Of a stretch of DNA of 64,000 nucleotides, positions 59,280-64,000 are shown piece by piece. The number at the start of each line of letters is the position of its first letter. Position 1 is the stretch's first letter. The stretch spans positions 191,854-255,853 of the forward strand of contig CAJNDS010002645.1 of assembly GCA_905221605.1 (NCBI GenBank), in the 5' to 3' direction. Under the pieces are notes generated by a model that saw only the letters and a program-made list of their open reading frames with translations, made no database searches and was not told the DNA's origin. Source of the DNA: Symbiodinium natans (taxonomy: Eukaryota > Sar > Dinophyceae > Suessiales > Symbiodiniaceae). A program made the position numbers and the translations under genes.

Positions 59280-62200
59280 CCCTGGTTTGTCAGGCACCCC
59301 CACTTCTCGAAGATCCGCTGAAGGGCGGCACGGGAGTGCAGAGAGGTGCCTGAACTTAAGAGGCTGAGAGCTCTGGGCTTCGTAGCGGGGATTATGCAGG
59401 GGTAATTCAGGGTCTTGAAAAGTTCAGGGTTTAAAGGTTTTGGGCCATTTGGGCTACTGATTCGCGGAGCGCTTTTGGGAAACTTCCTTCTGTAAGAATC
59501 CAGGTCTAAGTTTTGCTACTCGTCCAGCTGGCCCATGTGCGTCATGGCCTGTCGACTGCCCCGCTCTTCCCATGAGAGCACACACTAGCTTATGTAGACC
59601 TCAGACGCCAGAATCTCGAAGAAACCTCATCACAACCCCACACGAGAGATCTTGCCTGTGCATTGGTCGACCTTGCTCGCTTCCTTGGGCTCGCAAGGGT
59701 CGCGCAACTGAAGATTCGCGAAACATCTCAGGGCACGCTTGATGCCACGGCACGCGCGGACTCGGTGGCGGGGCTGCAGCGCCTTCGGACCTTTGCCACA
59801 CCGGAGGGCCGAGTCTGTAAATTTTTAAGCACAGGCGTTTCACGGGCAACTGAGCACTGCACTCGGCCGCCATGTGCTGTGAAAAGGTGAGTGGGGTTCT
59901 TGGGCAACTGTGGGACTCATGGGTGAAGGTGCTATGAATCAGAGGAGTCAGGAGGGAACCTGTGACGGGTGGTGATGTCTCTGGTGTCGGCGGGACGTCT
60001 CGGTGCGATTTGTCTTGCACTTGATGACATGGCATTCATGGCATGAGAATGGGGGCGGGGGGGGAGGGGGGGGGGCGAGTGCCTATATAAAGCCAGGTCT
60101 GGAGCGCCCGATGCCGTTTCCCACCAACATCCAAGCACGCTCGCGCCTAGCCCGGTTCCATCATGTTCCACCCCATTCCTATACTCCGCCTATCTCAACT
60201 CCAAGCACACTGCAAGCAGGCAAGTGGGATGCACGTCATCTGCATCATACGGCAGCCCGGACAGGTGCAATTCGATGACCTGCTCTGGCGCAAGGGATCT
60301 GAATGCAAGGAGCTGCACGTCAACACAATCACCGATACCCATCAGAGCTCCAAGGCCTCCCAGTCCTTGATGTTTGTGGCTGTATGGTAAAACTCTTCAG
60401 ATTGGATCGTGGCCCGAAGATGCGCCTCGATGGGTGGCTGCAAGGCACTGAATTCGCCATTGTTTGGCCGATCACTCGGTCGCCTGTTGCAGTTCTTGCG
60501 GCTTCATGCCATCCTTGTACTTGATTTTCTCGGAGTTGTCGTGCGTGACCTCGGAACTCGGAAGTTGCAAATCCCCGCCCGGTCGGATCCCACAGATCTC
60601 CGCACGAACGATCAGCACGTCTGGGGGCCAGGCCGCCTCCACCTTGCCGGAGCCGCCCTGCCAGCCCCGGGCATCACCATCACCGAAGATCCTCGCCTGC
60701 TCACACACAATCCCGCTTATCTGGAGCCCTCACCTTGTTCCCCTCGCCCGCTCCTGGTGGAGCTCCTCCGACTTCCGCACATCTGGGGTGGCCTCGCCGC
60801 CGAACTTTCGTGCACCGGGCAGGAGCTCGGTGCGGCAATCGCTCCAGTCCTCTGGCCCCGGCTTTTGGGAGTACGAGCATGCCTTTCAACGACTTTGTAC
60901 GTAGTGGTCCCTTTTGTGTTGCTAGGGCTTTAGTTGGTCGCTTGCTTCTCTTGTTCACAAGAGCATTTCGCTGGTTTGGCGGTGTGGTTTCTCACGGCTG
61001 TCCAAGACTTGATACTTTAAATAGAGGCCTTGTAAGGAATTCTTTCATTCCACGTCTTTAGAATGGGTCTGCCTTTCTTCTTGGCGCTTCGTCGCAGGTT
61101 CGGGAGAGAAGAAGACTGTTCATAGTCTCTTATCTGCTTTTGAGTGGTTCTTTAATGCTGCTGTGGTGGGCTGCTTATGTCACTTATGTCTTATGTGTTG
61201 CACGGGTTGGTCGGGCAGCGTTTCGTGGGGGGAAAGTAGAACCATCCCGGGGCTTGGGTAACCATTCTTCTCACTTGCAACTGCCCCCATCAAGCGCCTG
61301 TCCCTCGCTACCGGAGACCACCTCAGAAACAGACCGATCGTGAAAACAAATCCCGTCAGTGAGGTGTTGTTGGTCTTCTGGTGGTTTAAGTTTAAGTTCC
61401 TTTTCAGGCTCAAGGCATGCCTTGGTCCTGCACGAGGCCAAGGGAAGCTTCTTTTCTGCAAGAATCTGGTGGCAGTCGCTCCTTGTGATCCCACTGCTGC
61501 ACATGCTCGTCACGTTGCGCCCCGCCCATTACCCCATGCCTGGGTGGAAAAACACCCCCCGCTGCATGCAAGAACGGGACACGCACCCACCCCCAGGCGA
61601 TTTTGCTTAGCAGGAGTGGCTCAGACAGTTTCCCCAACCATACGACTTTCCACATGCCGTGGAGACTTAAGGTAGCCCCAGGACCAGGAACTGTCCAGCA
61701 ACTGCTGAAGGTCTGAGGTCCGACTAAGGATGCATGGCAACAGACGCCAACTGTACGGACGGCCTGGTGGACGATGAGGTGATCTTCGTGCCCCGTTCGA
61801 CTCTTTGGCCGTCTGGCACTGAGGAGAACCTTCGCCCCAAAGCGCGCCACGGCAGAAGCAGTCGCGCATTTCTGGGCGGCACAACCCTAGAAGCCCTAGA
61901 AGGGCCCTGAACCCATCCCAAACCCGCAGCCCGCCTCCGGGTCTTCATAGGCCGCGGATCGCCCGAACAGGTCACTGCACAGGGGGCGAACTCAGATGTC
62001 CCTCATGGCTATACATGGCTCTCCAGCTCTCTGTGCCTGTAGTAGACGTTGGCTCTGCGTTTCAAGTCGCCCTCCTGTTCCTGGCCATGTCTCCCCATCT
62101 CAGCCACTCGCCAGCCAAACACATATGCGACAGAGTCCGATCACAGCCTCCTCTTCTTTGTTGCGCGATGGTGCAAGCAGAATTTGCACACCTAACGTCG

Positions 62201-62960
62201 CCTAAGGTCGAAGCATACCCGGAGGTCTAATGTGAATTGTTGAGCCGGTGTCAAGTTGACAGCGCTCACAAAATACCTTCTCTGCCACCAATACATAGAG
62301 AGCCTGGAGCCTGCGACGGTTGTCTCAGGTCCTATGCCGTGCTGAAGAACAAACCGTCGGGGGCTTCCGGTTCTCCTCCCTCTGAATTCATCTACTGTAC
62401 AATAAAACTCGTGCAATGTGTCTTCGTGCATCTTATGGCACTCGTGCAGGCGGGCACTTGGTGCACCAGGGATTGGGGGCTCTTTGCCGAGAATCCCTGC
62501 AAAAGGCCAGCATATAGTTCTGCCTGGCTAAGAAACTGCAGATTGCGCATTGGTCACCAGGCTGAAGGCAGCGCCAGCCGGGGTCACCAAGCATGCTGGC
62601 ACGGCATGACTCTCCAAGCAAAAGGGACGGCTCTCACACCCAACGGTTTCCTCCGACATCTGTCCTAAGTTCATTCAAGCCCCATCCATTCCACAAGAAC
62701 GGCCCTGGGGAGTTCTTTGTCAATGCCAGTCGAGCACCCTCATGCCCAAATTAGATCACCAGGCCACGCTCACTCCAGTGCACTGTGACGGAGCGAGCGC
62801 TCTGGCGAACAAATTATGTCCGGAAAATCTGCGTTCGGAATACTGACTGTATTTCTGTAGCCTCGCAGCCTCACAGGAGATTCCTCTCAGCCGCTTTGAT
62901 GTCCATCACCTCACCGCAAGCTCCCACGAGAACCAGCATCAAACAAGCGGATAAGACTTG
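59280..62960. other. No gene resolved; ambiguous coding patches
   Basis: Around 60215-60500 both strands read plausibly: plus GMHVICIIRQPGQVQFDDLL, minus NGEFSALQPPIEAHLRATIQ. I cannot choose between them. On the minus strand near 62.9 kb, CLMLVLVGACGEVMDIKAAE may be an exon of the membrane-protein gene at 63 kb. Confidence 0.3.
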
Positions 62961-62971
62961 GCTTCAACACA

Positions 62972-62998
62972 ACCCTAAACCCTAAACCCTAAACCCTG
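62972..62998 (-). repeat. Short CCCTAAA run
   Basis: Nearly four units immediately next to the exons of the 63-kb membrane-protein gene. Confidence 0.9.
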
Positions 62999-62999
62999 T

Positions 63000-63566
63000 A
63001 CCCCTTCGGAACTGAGGCCGCAGCCCATGTCCAGAGCCAGCAGTTCTTCGCTGATTGAGGGACGCGTCGGCACATGGCATAGGTGGAGAGCCTCATGAAG
63101 CCGCTCCCAAAGCAGTGAATTACACTGGCCGCACTATCTTTGTTGCGGCTCGCTCCGGCCAGTTGCAAGGCAGGGAACGGATAGAGGATCCAGGGAACCA
63201 CTATGAGCCACACAAGGAGGTCCTTCACCTGAAGATGGGGGACGATAAGATGGCGAGCATGCCACGAGAGAGAGAAGAGAAGACAGAGAGAGGGAGAGAG
63301 AGAGAGAGAACGGCATCGTGAGGCAACAGGAGCTGCACACCTGGAAGACGATGATGTACGTCATGTAGGCCACGCCGCACAGGAAAACGACCCAGGTCCT
63401 CAGGACAGCTAAACGACCATGAGCATCTAAAGTTAGATCAAGCGGGATCCCCTCCCCCCTTTTCTGCGCTTCACCCTCGTTCAAAGCTCAACTTTGAATA
63501 GCCGAGCTGCTTCTTGAAGACGTACCACAATGACAAGTTCTGCTCCACCTCTCGCTCCACAGCATC
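63000..63566 (-). CDS. Spliced gene for a membrane protein (unknown family), right edge
   Basis: Minus-strand exons: 63566-~63493 after a GCAG|G acceptor (DAVEREVEQNLSLWYVFKKQ, then LGYSK); ~63410-63341 (VLRTWVVFLCGVAYMTYIIV, then FQ, donor CAG|GT); 63228-63139 after a TCAG|G acceptor (VKDLLVWLIVVPWILYPFPA, then LQLAGASRNK, donor GA or read-through). Later sequence (MRLSTYAMCRRVPQSAK) may continue it. At least two membrane helices with a charged pre-helix exon. The GA tract at 63268-63309 lies in the intron between the second and third. Upstream exons are probably beyond or near the window edge. Confidence 0.5.
63268..63309 (+). repeat. GA microsatellite in an intron
   Basis: GAGAGA units forming, on the gene strand, a pyrimidine tract between two membrane-protein exons. 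Confidence 0.9.
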
Positions 63567-63589
63567 CTGCAAAGAGAATAGCCGAGGCG

Positions 63590-64000
63590 GCAGAGCCAAC
63601 TGCAAACTGTAGCTATCCCCAGGGGTTAGACAGCCCCAAGAGCCCATAAAACCTTCAAGGGAAGCCCCAACACTCCCTTAGCCCCCCTCCCTCTGTCAAA
63701 AAGACTTAAGGCTCAACAAAAATTCCCAACAAAACCCTAGTCCTTGTTAATCCCTTCCCCCTAGATACTAAAAAACCCCCCTGACTCCAAGACCCGCCCC
63801 TATTCAAACCTCTACCGAACTAGGAGGGTTAGGGGGGTCGGAAGCCTGAAGCAGAACCTGAACCTGACTCTGAAAGCCCCAGACCCTCAAGACTCAAGTT
63901 CCTCTGTCCCTGGGCTTTGCTTGTTCGGGCATTCGAGAAGCCCTTTGGGGGTTTTGGGGGGGGTCTTAATCCTAGGGCGGGGAGGGGCGGGGGGGGACTT
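63590..64000. other. No gene seen
   Basis: C- and G-rich sequence with homopolymer runs up to the window end; nothing recognised. Confidence 0.4.

Overview
The window looks like nuclear DNA of a dinoflagellate. Plant-type telomeric heptamers (CCCTAAA/TTTAGGG) and degenerate derivatives occur at more than fifteen internal sites in both orientations. The one gene I could splice residue by residue has many very short exons, and its introns begin GC, GA or GT and end AG before a G-rich acceptor, a dinoflagellate habit. That gene encodes a ketosynthase of the dinoflagellate single-domain polyketide synthase type. No spliced-leader gene, rRNA or tRNA was recognised.

Layout. 1-5.2 kb (+): a two-ORF retroelement-like unit. 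It has a 702-residue reverse-transcriptase-like protein, then a 691-residue protein with an RS/proline-rich N-terminal half and an HGT motif reminiscent of ADP-ribosyltransferase folds. An 80-bp tandem repeat and a compact run of perfect hairpins follow. 5.4-6.4 kb: about 1 kb of GT microsatellite. 6.4-18.5 kb: mostly non-coding, with triplet repeats, homopolymer tracts, telomere-like arrays and inverted-repeat elements. 18.9-23 kb (-): exon-like segments of a Cys/His zinc-binding protein and of a multi-pass membrane protein. 28.1-29.3 kb (+): a frameshifted tyrosine-recombinase-like relic. 30.7-33 kb (-): exons of an unknown membrane-associated protein. 33.9-34.5 kb: two copies of a small foldback element. 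36.3-42.2 kb (-): the ketosynthase gene. 44.7-46.2, 49.9-50.3, 56.6-57.1, 58.8-59.0 and 63.0-63.6 kb (-): further exon-like segments. 48.8-49.7 kb: a 0.9-kb degenerate telomere-like array.

Host-type genes: every convincing host exon lies on the minus strand, whereas the RT unit and the recombinase relic are on the plus strand. This fits a unidirectional dinoflagellate gene block invaded by mobile DNA. In the ketosynthase gene, one intron is almost entirely an inverted-repeat, C/G-tract element that resembles two other elements in the window, and another intron carries a telomere-like array. Intron gain or growth by mobile repeats is therefore a plausible theme.

Limits: exon boundaries were derived by hand from reading frame, phase and family resemblance. 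No alignment, transcript or database search was possible. Features outside the RT unit and the ketosynthase gene are mostly fragments whose gene identity I cannot name.
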